From the NCBI RefSeq assembly GCF_047663525.1, contig NC_092590.1, positions 18,474,001 to 18,538,000 of the forward strand: a stretch of DNA of 64,000 nucleotides, given 5' to 3'. This document shows positions 11,790 to 23,800 of the stretch, in pieces. A program made the translations under genes and the position numbers. The notes beneath the pieces are model-generated. The model saw only the letters and a list, made by a program, of their open reading frames with translations, was not told where the DNA came from and did not search any database. How positions within the stretch are numbered: position 1 is the first letter of the stretch; every line of letters begins with the position of its first letter. The DNA is from Anas platyrhynchos. Its lineage: Eukaryota; Chordata; Aves; Anseriformes; Anatidae.

Positions 11790-11797
11790 TATTTACA
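11790..11797 (-). promoter_or_regulatory. Pumilio-type site TGTAAATA in MOB1B 3' UTR
   Basis: The minus strand reads TGTAAATA, a perfect match to the UGUANAUA Pumilio consensus, about 110 nt upstream of the distal poly(A) signal. Single 8-mers occur by chance, so function is inferred only. Confidence 0.35.
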
Positions 11798-12025
11798 ACT
11801 CTCAAATAAACATGTTGCGAATTTTCAGACATTCAACTTTTTTTTTTCTTTTTGTAAATCAAAAGCTGTCATTTAAAATTAAAGGAACAATCAGTGACTA
11901 CAAACTGAAGCGATATTGGCACAGTTAGCTTACAGTAAGGGTTCTCATCTTGCATTTTACACCATATTTTCTCCCATATTTTATTAGGATTTTAAGAGGA
12001 GGAAAGGTTAGTGTTGCTTCTGTAA

Positions 12026-12040
12026 TATATATATATATTT
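12026..12040. repeat. (AT)n microsatellite in MOB1B 3' UTR
   Basis: About seven AT dinucleotides. A short dinucleotide tract with no further signal. Confidence 0.7.
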
Positions 12041-14796
12041 TGCCTTCAGAAGTGACCTTTTATTGAAACCTCATTCACTCCTACTGCATTCTTCTCTCCC
12101 ATTGCACAGCAAGGTATGTGCTTCTGTGGTACGAAGCAACACGACTACAGCACACAGAAGTAATAAAACAGCAATGTAAATAAGCGTTCCCTCTGCGACA
12201 TATCTCTGAAAAATGTCAGAAGTTGCAAATGTACAAAAATAATGAGTATAGTTTAGTGGCTATAAAAATTAATTTCCCCTAAAAATACAATATTCTATGA
12301 ACAATTCAGGGAATTTGTTTCTAAAACAAAAACGTAATCTGGTATTTACCTAGACTGCAATCTTAACCTGGTAAAAGGAAATTGTAAGAAAAGCATGAAA
12401 GTAGAAAGGTTTAACACTTACAATGACCGATGTTAGCCTCATCTTATAAGATCCAGGAAAAGACAACAGACATTCGTAAAACTACTAGTGGTTTTAGTGC
12501 AGTTTGGGAAAAAACAACTGAAATTAGCAGTGAAAGAAATAAGATTCAGAGTAACGGTGAATCTTTTAGTGAAAGTAAAGCAAGGAATCTGTATTCATGC
12601 TGCACCTCTTTAAATAGTCCAACTAAAAGGGGGTGTTTTATATACAGTAATATAGCACTCTGGCAGGTAGGAAGGGGGGAAAGGCTGGTAAGAAAAACTA
12701 CCCAAAAAGGATATGTTTATAATAAAACTGTGTCTTGTGGTTCAAGAGAAAGGGGGGCAAGAAGCAGAAAGGAACAATCTGAAAGGTACATAAAGTCCAT
12801 AGCAGCAAATAGGTATCCTTTACCTGTTAAGTGAGTGTCAGGGAGACTGGGAGAGTGTTCAGCTCCTAAATACTGAAGAAGGACAGTGCTCCTCTGCAGC
12901 TTGAAGTAAAAGCTAAAGTTCAAAGCTCTACATTGCATAGTAAGCAGTAAAAGAAACTTGATGCTTGCAGACGGGCCGTTGGCCCCTTGAAACCTGTTTT
13001 CTCCCCTCACCTACCATTCAGCTACCTGCAACAGCAGAATGTGGCATTTTTCTTTTCTATTTGCACAATTAACTTGTATCCCTGACTTGAATATGAACGA
13101 CTGCAAGCATAACATATCCAACACCATCTCAACAGTGTCAACACTGGCAACGGTGGCCAAACGTGCTTAACTAACAGTTTGTCCCATCCCGGCTTGAGGT
13201 AGATGACCTCCTGAAGTTACCACCCACATCACTGACATGGTCGAATACGCTGGTAGCTGAAGAACACCCCGAACAGCAGAAATTAAGGACATCAGTAGAC
13301 TGGAAGGCCTCAGCAACCACTGGCGGCCCCCAGCCTGATTTAGCCCCATCGGCACCTTCTGCTCCCAATGGCCACAAAGCAGAAAGGTTTTGTTTCAAAG
13401 ATCTCATGACACGTAACAGAGACTGTTTGTAACACCGGCCTAAAGCAGCACATTTGTTCAGGGTTCACTTCTCTGGGTTTTATCCGGGGGGTTGCCACCC
13501 CCCAACCGATGCACTATTTTATGAACATATTCACTCTACCCAGATTCGGCTTGTAAAACATGACAACTTTTGTGTAGCATTTTGATGTGCCCTTACTTCA
13601 CAAGTGTAAACACACATGAATTTCTGGTCCCACATCTTTTTGAAGCAAAAAAGGAAAAAATAATTAAAAGCTGCAAATATGAACAGCATAGGGATATTGA
13701 ATCCCAAACACTGCATGCTTATCTTTAATGTTATTTTCAAGTGTTGTATAATTCAACAATGTGTTCATACAGTTGTCAGGCAAATCAAGATCTCCAAGCT
13801 TTTATTACATGCCTAGAAACTATTCTGTAGAAGTGTTTTCTACTGCCAAATCCTAAATGCAAAAAAAATGCACAATCCCTGTAGGAGTAATATTTTAAGT
13901 AATACATTCAAATTCTGATTTGCTGAACTGCAGTGAATGCCTCTGAATTTCTAGAATTGGGTGTTCCAAAAAAAAAGGAAAAAAAAAATATTTCAGAGTG
14001 CAAGTCTGCAAAAAATGAGGAGAGCAACTGCAATGGTTACCAGTCACAGCAAATCCTTACTTTTAAGTATTCTTCTTTTTAATTTCTTTCTTGTATATGC
14101 CACCAAACCAACAAAAAAGCTTTAAATCCAATAGAGGGTATCTCCCCTTGGTGCAGACTTGTGCCACTGTCACGTCTTGTTGCAATGTGGTAACACAAAC
14201 TCTAGCACTGGTTGAAAGGCTCCAGTAAGCTTTATTAGCACGTTGAATATATGCATGCAGCCTATTGAGCTGTAGCGACTCAACTCAGTAAAGCAGTTTT
14301 CACTGGCAAGTTTATAGGATTTTTAATTTCCAACTGCATCCGCAGCACTCTTCACGCCTCTGTAGCTGAACGTCTATCTCCCTCAAGCTTAGAAGTTTCA
14401 GTCATTAAACACTTTTTGGATAGAAGTATGCATAGAAGGCTGTGTGTGCAAGATCCTGGTCTAAATTCAACTTCCTGCATGACTGAAGTCCATTTAAAAT
14501 ACTGCACTTCAAATTCAAGAGCTAAGCTGCTTTTGCATAGTCACGTGGGTGCTCTCCACCCCCAGAGCTCTGCAAAGATGTTACTCTTTTGCATTTAGTC
14601 CTGAACTAAATTAGAGCCCTCCAACCCTCCACCCAGAGCTTACAGCAGCCTAATCAGGCTCTGAGTTGCATCCCGATCAGATGTCAGGCACGCTACTCAA
14701 GTTCAAAACAATTCTGCAGCTGCAAAGATATCATGAATCATGCACTGTCCCTACTGCATTCCCAGCTACCTTGCTGAATGTACCATACAGCACAAA

Positions 14797-14899
14797 AAAT
14801 TTAAAAATAAAATAATAAAATAAAATAATAAAATAAAATAAAATAAAATAAAATAAAATAAAATAAAATAAAACAAAAATAAAATAAAATAAAATAAAT
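14797..14899. repeat. (AAAAT)n pentanucleotide microsatellite
   Basis: About 100 bp of AAAAT units with a few shortened (AAT) or substituted (AAAAC) units on the plus strand, so UUUUA/AUUUU repeats in the MOB1B transcript. The longest pure run is about nine units. It is AU-rich enough to affect mRNA stability, but no function is visible. It would be a length-polymorphic marker. Confidence 0.93.
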
Positions 14900-17733
14900 G
14901 TGGTGCATTGGAGGAGAACTCTTTTTGCAACTATTAAAAAGGATGGTACTTGCCCAATCCAACACATGGGATGTTCTGCCTATGGGAGTTCCTTTCTTAT
15001 TAGCACATTAATCGACTCCTGACAGCAGGATTTAGATGTTACACCACTGACTGACTCTTTCACCAGCCAACAAAATTTCATGGGGATGCCTGTCAGACTT
15101 CGTACATCCTCTGAACAGGAAGACTGACAAAAGCATTGGGGTGAATACTGCAGTCATAGGTGTCTTGACAAAGGGAAGAAAATTGTGCTTGTCTCTCTTA
15201 TGTACTTTTGCCTTCAGTTTTCTATTACCTTACACATTTTTTTCTGACCCCCAACTCACTGAAGAGAGAACAGATACATGGCACCTCTCTTTTCCTCCCA
15301 CGTGCACGTACACACAGGGGAGAGTCAATATCGTGACTGGCTGCAAAATGGTATGTCCCTACTCTATCTTTTTTAAGCTAGGAGTCTGTCAAGACATTTG
15401 AGGGAAAGCTCTCTTTGCATCATCAGCTTGACCTACTTCATCTTTCCAGTGTGGACTGTGATCAATGTAATCCAATCCCAACTCTCAAGTTAACAAAAGT
15501 CACAGTAAAGAAACTCCCTTGATAGTTACCTATTAGGAAAATGTCTTCATTCTGTGTAGACAGAAGAAGCTGAAACAGAGTAAGTGAAATTTTCCCTTGT
15601 CCTTAACTTATAAGCAGCTTCTACGGGATATTGACCTTGACCTGCAAAGGAGACAAAATGTATTCTGTGTTTTTTTTTGAACTTTAGAAAAGCTTCTAAT
15701 GAAGCCAAGGGCTGTCTGAATTACCTATGCTAAACTCCAGGTGTTTTGCAAGCAGTCTCTGTATCTAACTTTACTGTAACCAAACCTAAATTCGCTATGA
15801 ACACTACTGCATGACCACTCTTTACTGCTCTACAAGAAGAAGAAAAGTTTCCACTTCTAAATGAAAAGCTGTGAAAAAAAGCACACAAGGCCATTTTTCT
15901 TGTTCAGTACTATGTCTTCTCAATTGTTCTCCAGTCTGGTAAGAAAGAGAGACAGAAGTAACAGAAGTTTAAACTGCTTCTCACGCTGACTACGTAATTT
16001 AACTCAATTGCAGAACAATATTGCTCTTAAAATAAGCTTCTGATGATTTTGAAGTACATTATTTTAACACAAAATCAACGATTCTTGTCTCCAAAATGAG
16101 CATATATTTGTTATTGTGCTTAAATACTTCTTAGCTCTCTATACTAATGGCCACTTAGATATTTTGCGGGCTGCTGCACAGCATTTTCTCCTTTACTCAA
16201 CGCTTCCAGTCAAGCAGAGGTGCCCAAAATAAAAGCTCAACTTTTCTGCCATGAGTTTACTTGTAAATTTCCAAGGTTTGAGAGTCAAAGTAGTATACAT
16301 GGGTCAGTTGATACATACACATTACTCAGATCTAAATATGGTGTTTTAGGAAAGTCACAACCTAGCAAAGTCTGCCAACCTTAACCACCTATTGTATCAG
16401 ATCTGGCAACTAGGATAGCACACTGCAGACCCTAATGCATATTTATTTGAAGCCCAAAAGCAGCAGCATTGACCAGACCCCTAAATGAACCAGAGAAGAG
16501 AGTCATATGGGCTTCTGCAATGGGAAACCCAACTGATATAGTTGCAGCAGAGACTTCCAAGCCATTGTGTGCAACAGCCCCAAAAGTGAACTTGTCACAG
16601 GTGATTCTTGTATCTGGTTTGAGGCAAGAGAAGGCTAGAGAGACAGAGAGACTAACACAGGTGGGGGAAGGTCACATTTCAGTTAGATAGGGGAGAATGT
16701 TGTCGTGCTAATGTAAATCCTAAATGGCTCACAAAATTACCTTCCCTTCAAACTATGTTCCCTATTACAGAAAACATTATCCATTAGAGCTCCTCTATGG
16801 AGCTGGGCTTTTTATTCCTAACTTACAAACACCATCTCGTTAGTTATTTTTAAAGGCAGGATTTTCTTCGTATTACCCCAGTGTAGTTTTGCTACTATCT
16901 TCCCTAACTGTGTTTGTGCAAAATGACAGTTCATTTGGCAAATGCTAGGAGACTTAACAGAAGTGCCCTACCCAAATTGGTATTGTACTCACCTGTTACA
17001 AAAAAGTAACCACAAAAAGCAAAAAACAGTGCAACAGACGTGTAAGTATTTGCTAACCACAAGTTCTCTGTAATTTTGACACCTCCTTCATCATTTTGAT
17101 TTGGCGACTAGAGCTTCATATCACTTCTCTTTATAAGAAATATCTACTTTTGAAAAATTCTATATTAATCTCTAAAAAAATAAGACAAATATTTGTATTA
17201 AAAGCTGGAGATCACTGATTTAAGTAAGTTATGGCTTTTTTAGTGTAAGTATATATATATCTTTTTTTTCTAAAACAAGTATCAGTAAGTGTCTTGGGTG
17301 TTAGTTCGTATTTTCTGTTTCCAGCAATGTTCAGTATTGTATGTGCTTTGCACCTCAGAAGCGAGTTTGCCAAGGCACTTAGAGAATGTAAGGAAGTCTT
17401 TAAGGGACTTCATGAGAATGGGCTACCATTGACACAATACAGAACCCATCCACCAGCAGAGTCAATCCCCCAACCAAGCATGTTTCCTTTACAAACAGTC
17501 AGCACCTGCTAAAATTCCACAATGAGTAACAACTATCAAAAAAAAAAGAAAAAAAAGGCTATTTACTGCATGTCACTAACAGACAAAAGATTTCCCCTAA
17601 TAAAAGCAGAGAGTAGAACTTGGCTGTCAGGAATAACAGCACAGGGTTTTGTTTTTAAAAAACAAATGAACAAAAAACAAATACCACACGCTCGCTTAAA
17701 GAAACAAGTGACTTCGAAAAAATCCTCTTCCTT

Positions 17734-17811
17734 TTATCTGTCCTTAGAGGTGAGTTTTTCAATCAGTTCTTGAAGTGGTGCAAGCTCTCTTCTGTCAATA
17801 AGGTTGAATTC
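17734..17811 (-). CDS. MOB1B: MOB1B coding exon 6 (last)
   Basis: Encodes the last 25 residues, from [14 protein letters not shown] to LTSKDR, with TAA at 17734-17736. The acceptor is ctgttacag. The TSKDR ending is that of MOB1B (MOB1A ends GSKDR). Confidence 0.97.
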   Translation of the reverse strand, partial: EFNLIDRRELAPLQELIEKLTSKDR

Positions 17812-20800
17812 CTGTAACAGGGGGGAGGGGAAAGACAAACAGAGTTATATCTGCACAGCTCAAGTAGGAAGTCTTATTCCAACAGAAGTCATTTGGTAGT
17901 AGGCTCTTCCAGTCCAGGCGTAGCCAACTACATTGTTTTCTGCCTGTCTGCCATTATCTAAATAGTAAAGTTAACCACCTAAAGCTTTTTTCCCCATTTA
18001 AGGGGAGGAAACATGCCAAGAAGATGCCCTTTGTTGGGCTGGGAAGGGAGAAGAATGTAGTCTTGTAGCAAACACTCTCTTTGTAATCTTTAATCAATGG
18101 TTTCAGAGACTGTCCTCCCTCTTTCTTTCGTAAGAAATTACTGTCCTATTTAAATTTTTTGCTAGGAAACAGTTTTTTCTATTCAGTTTGGGAGCAAACG
18201 AATACCTCATTGAAAATGTTTCAATTCCTTGAATACTTCTAGCAGTAAATATACATACAAATACCATGAGACATACTCTTGGAGCCTTGGAGGTGTTGAC
18301 TCATCCACAAACATACCCACTGTTATGAAACTGAATGGGTGTTGCTTTGATACAGTACTTTTCAAGATAATAATCATAACTGTAACGTTCCTGCCACACT
18401 TACCTGAACAAAAAATATAAAGTGCTTGAAAGAAGTGTTAAGATGTGCCTCTTCCTGCAGCTGGATAACTGGATCAAAGTGCTGGTGATAAATGTGAGCG
18501 TAAACTCTGAAGAGACGCTTTAAAATCGTCTTTGCCACTGACATGAAATTCTTTGGGAACGGTACACCTACAAACAAGAATAATGGATGGCTTATTTTTA
18601 AACACCCATGCCATGTTCATTTATGTTAAAACCCATTATACCCCAACCTTATCTCTTGCACCCCACTGTGCTTCCTTCACAGGAAGGGCTGCTTCATTTC
18701 ACTCAGCAATTTTGTCTGTAAGTCACACAATGCACTTAGACCAATGCACAATGACAAGCTCATTAGAAGACTGCAGGGGAGGTTTCTCTCCCACCAGTAG
18801 TCCAGTGGCTTACGAATTCACCCCAAGACAAATTCAACTACATTTCTATGCTAAACACACCAGATACATTTGCATTGGTAGCTAAAATCCCCTTCAATAT
18901 CAATCATATTTTACTGTTTGCATGGCTACAAGTGAAGTAAGAAAAAATGCTGTCTCCCAGCTGTCTCGTGCTCCATGAAGAGATTCTGTCTCCATCCAGC
19001 TCATCATCATCCCTTTGCCTGAGGCTACTGCTTTCTTACCTGCCTGCTGAAGAACTGACACATGCTCCTTTCACTCTTTGCCGTGAAAATGACCCAGGAC
19101 ATGTAAAATTAGTTTCAACAGCCAATCTTTGTCGGTATACAAGTTCTATTAATATTGGTTAGGAAACTGCAACCAGTCACTGGGAGCAATAATCTATTTA
19201 GCCAACATAAGTTTTTTAAAAAAACAACCAACAATTATCGATCATCTAAGTAGATGAAATTTGTCTAGCTTCTCATCACGTAGCAGATCTCCCAGACAGC
19301 TTAGTTCTTTTGCAGTCCTTCCAGCTGGTGAGGTCCTGTCAGAAGCCCTGTCAGTAGCCAAAGCTGGATGCTGGTGGCCAATCATGATCTTAGTAATGCT
19401 TTAAAATTCTAGAAATAAAATTTCCACACTTTACTTCAGCTTGTCCTGCTTATAGATATATCACATTTCCTTCATCGGCTACTGCATCACATGCAAAGTT
19501 CATATTTAATTGCTTATCCACTGTGGCTTTAAGTCCCTTTTGGCATCACTGCATTTCAAAAATATATTCTATTAAAAAATAAGTCTTCATTTATTTTCAT
19601 TCATACTTACAATCATAAAAAGTATATGCTGAACTGAAAAAAAGATCCAGTCCTGACGTAGTCTTTTAAGGACCGCTTTAATACAAGCTCTAAGTATTTA
19701 ATATCACTCCTTTTAGTAACAAGACTTCTACTCCAGCTCTGAACTCTACCCTGAAACACTAAAACAAGTGTCACAGTACATGAAGATACTGTGTTCACAT
19801 CTACAGAGCAGAAGAGATTTAGATTTTTGTCACTCTTCTCAAACTAACCAATCTTCTTTGCATATCTGCTTAACATAAGTAAAAACAAATGCCATTTGAT
19901 TCTGACAGGTGGCCCTGTTACTCTGAATAGGCTTATTGGAAATGTGTCAAATGCCTCAGAAGCTATGGACAAAATACAAGCAATTAAGAGCTCTCCCTTC
20001 CTTTTTCTACAATGGTTCATAGCCCTGTGAGTAGCAGTGCATTGGAAAACTGCCAGTTTGGAGCTTTAGAACAAATTGTCCTCCGTGCCTCCAGCAGGAT
20101 TTTCTTCTCCTTTGCATTTCAGGAGCAGTGGTTGTTCGTTATTTTCCTCCTCCATTTCTGCAAGAAACCCTCTTAAAAATATGTCTTCCGTCTTCATTTG
20201 AAAAGAAAAAAAATCATGCAATTAGGATCAAAAATACAGTTCAGCTTCCTTGGAAGTAAGGTCTAGAACTTCCCCACGAGGACCAAGCATCTTTCCTTTA
20301 TCAAAAATCTGCTAGTTTGCTCCAATTTATTGGTTATAAGGTTTAGAGACCCTCCTACGTATCTTTAAGGAAACAACCCACCTTTCAAAACAAAAAAAAA
20401 AAAAACAGATTTGATCAAAAAAGACAGTTAAGTAGAAAAAAAGCTTCCTGCATTCATAATTGTTAGATATTTACTAAAAATATTAACACATGGATCAGAG
20501 CTCATGTACTACCACATGAAGTTTCTCTTAACAGATCGAAGTGTCTTTCTATATATAATGTTATGTTTTAGATTTGTCCTACTCCAGGATAGTCATTTAG
20601 GAGACCTTACAATGCTACAAGACTCCAATATTCCTGTACAACTGCAATCCAAACACATCGTTCAATTTTACTTTATTTACATTACCTATTTTAGAAGGAA
20701 ATAGCGTCTCATCATCCAGCTGATCCTGGACCCAAGTCATCAGGTAATCTATGTACTTTGGTGCGGAGCACTTGATTGGCTTCTTTATGTTTGTCCCATC

Positions 20801-23800
20801 TGCCCAGTGGTACTCGTATCTGGGGTGGGATGACAGCAAAACATTTCTTAACACAAGTGAATCATTCGTAACAAGGCCTAGAAGATGGCTCTTCCTGCAC
20901 CACTCCCTGTACTCCCACACCCTCCCACAGCCCTTCCTTGAAACAAAGGTCCAAATGCTCCCAACGTCATCAGCAACTGCTCGGTACCGAGTCTCCCCGT
21001 AATAAACAAAATAAATTACAAGCTGTTGATATGAAACATCAGAAATTTACATTGTATTCTAATTGTATTAAAGGTGTGGACGAGATTCAGAAGTAAGTTA
21101 ATGTCAAGGAACACTATTAAAAAACGGAAGCTGGTGTAAAGTGCATTTCATCCAACAGTTAAAAGAAAGCTTCTAGATTAAATAGTCATCCGTATCAGAT
21201 GGTCTAGTATTACCAGGCAGCACACAGAACTAGCCCAAGATGCACAAAGTCACAGTTTCCAGCTCTGCTACCAACTTACTGGATAGCTGCAGTCTTTTAG
21301 CTTAGTTTTTCTATCTGTAAGTAAGGTGACATCACACCTTCAGCAAAGCCCTGATGTCACTATAGAGCAATAAAACATGCACTCTTCTCATCCTTTTCTA
21401 TTCAAAGGGCTAATGGCATTGACATCTTGTACATGGCACATAAGGAGTAGATTCCAGCTTCATTCATTTCACTGTTGCCACATTAACCTGAGGAATTATA
21501 AAGCCATGGAAAGCTGTATTAAACAGCATCTGTTTGCATGCACAACCAGAAATAAGTCCTCGTGAAATCAACAGAACACATTTTTTTTGGCTGGTTTGGG
21601 GTGCGCAATGCACACAAGCCCAGACAGAAGAGAAAACAGCTTATCATGGGAACATATAGCTGAAATAAAAGAAAGAAATAAAAAAAAAAAGACACAACAA
21701 CACTAAACCTGTGTTTAACACTGGGAGTCCGACAATACCAGCTTTCAAGTGAACCACAGTGTTCCTTTCTGTTTCTTGCTGAGTACAAATGCATATATCT
21801 TAGTATTCCCTGCCAATCTGTTAACATCTGAGCAGGTTTTTTTTTCTTTTTTTCTTTTCGCCTCATCAGCACAGCCACGCGTAGCCCTCTCTTAGATCTA
21901 AACGCAGCATAATTCCCCACGTCTGTTTTAGATCATCCAGCCTTGCTCAGCCAAGCGGCCAAAGAGCACTGCTGCAGAGTGGCTATCTGCGGGGCAAGCC
22001 TGCTGCCCAGCCAGAAACGAAGAGGACTGCTGAGCTCTGCAGCTCTGAAATCCTCCCAAAGAAATGAATGAATAATGGCTCAGACTAGCTGCACCAACCA
22101 CTCCTCTTATTAAAAAACAACCACAAGGGTAGCACTGTCAGCTCACTCGTGCTGTTACAGGAAACCTACCCACCGCATCTACACGTTCTATCCCAGTTCT
22201 CTTGAGAAGAATTTGAAGAGATGTTATTAACAGCTAATATTTCTTCTTTTCATGGAGGATAACATGCTCAGCTGTTAGGTTTTCAGTACAGTGGTAGCAT
22301 ACCACACTGTTTGGGGTGCAAACAGTACCACCTGAACTTTCTCCTGCTATCTGCAAATAGTGTTGTGAGGACATTTCAGAAAGTCTTCTATTTTAAAGAT
22401 CATACACATCATTTCACACAAAGCTTAACCGTATCTGATCCATTTGGCTTCACGTTCTGTTTAACATGTTTAGTTTTGTCAGAACAGTAACTGGAGAAAC
22501 ATTTTCAAAACAAACAAATTTGCTGAGCGATTCTGAGCGTGCAGCTAACAATGCTATAAAAGGACCCTGGTTTTAGAATGGTGAGAAATTAGAAGGTCGG
22601 AAAGCATTTTGAAATCATCTCTCAAAATACACAAGGAAATTCCATACGCAGTGAATGGACCACAGCAATTCTAGCATGAACAAAATCGGTATTCCTCACC
22701 ACCCAGTATTACCCAAACACTGAGTTTTAAGTGGTATTAACATAGGACAAATGCCAGCTTTTAGCTAAGGTGCCAGATGCAATCTAGAGGCAAACAGAAT
22801 AACAAGAAAAAAATCTAAATTACATGCTAAATCTCATCCAAATAGCATGTATCCCCAAGACAGCTCCCTCTCCCAAGACTATGCATTAGTTCTGCATTTT
22901 TTAGAGAAAGGAGCACCGTAGAATTACCTTTAAATAACACAGCTCTTAAGAAACATAGAAGATGTGCCTTGACAAAAATGAAGTCAAACTCCCCAGGCTC
23001 CACACAGTGGGTGTGTAATGTTCATGGTTGTCCCTACACTGTTAAAGGGCTTGGGGTCAGCAAGGGAGGGGAAAATGAATTCTTCTGACAACCTTAAAAA
23101 CATCACCATAAAAAAAAAAAAAAAAAAAAGAACTCAAGAATTCTAGCAAAAGAGAAAAAAAAAAAGAATTCTTAAACATAAAACCAAAATCAATTTTCTC
23201 TAATACTAATAAATGCAAGTTATTTGCCATCCATAAATAGATAACCCAATGGTGCTTCTCACACTAGAAACCATCTCTTCATCTCTAACTATAAACATTT
23301 ATAGGACCAGCTTCTCTATCAGCCAATTAAAAGTACTTGGCTTGGAGAAAAAAAAGGTTTAAAGTAAAATTAAAGCTGTTACCTTTTCCAAGAGCAATAA
23401 GATACCGTGGCTCTGTAACATCTTTTAAAAGACTCTCAGACATATATTCGGACCTATTGTCTCTAAATCTCAGTAAAATTGTACTAAATCAGAGTGAAAA
23501 GAAAGTGCCATATTCTGTTTTGTGTCTCAGTCATCAAGGAACACAGGTGCAAAGTGGAGTGCCAAAACAAGGCAAAAGGACAGACATTGCTGAGAGTACA
23601 TGCAGGGTACTTCCAGGACCTGATTAACTGGTTATTTCTTTATTTACTGCTACGAATACACTGGATGGAAGATAGCACATGAACATTCACCTACAGTGTA
23701 TTACACCCGTGGAGGATTTCTGGGAGGCTGTCCACTTCCGAGTGTCACACTATTCATATTTGACATCTAAACTTAGAAGCACTGCGGACCTGAAGCCTCA

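Larger units (their letters stand above)
11650..17733 (-). other. MOB1B: MOB1B 3' UTR, about 6 kb (extent inferred)
   Basis: Follows the MOB1B stop and holds no coding exon. Minus-strand AATAAA signals occur at 16811-16816, 16442-16447, 14231-14236, 13801-13806, 12059-12064 and 11674-11679, so several 3' ends are possible. The last one is followed in the transcript by a T/G-rich stretch, as expected for a cleavage site, and lies just before the DCK island. MOB1B is known to me as a gene with a long 3' UTR, which supports the full-length reading. Within it are an AAAAT pentanucleotide tract and a Pumilio-type site. Confidence 0.6.
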
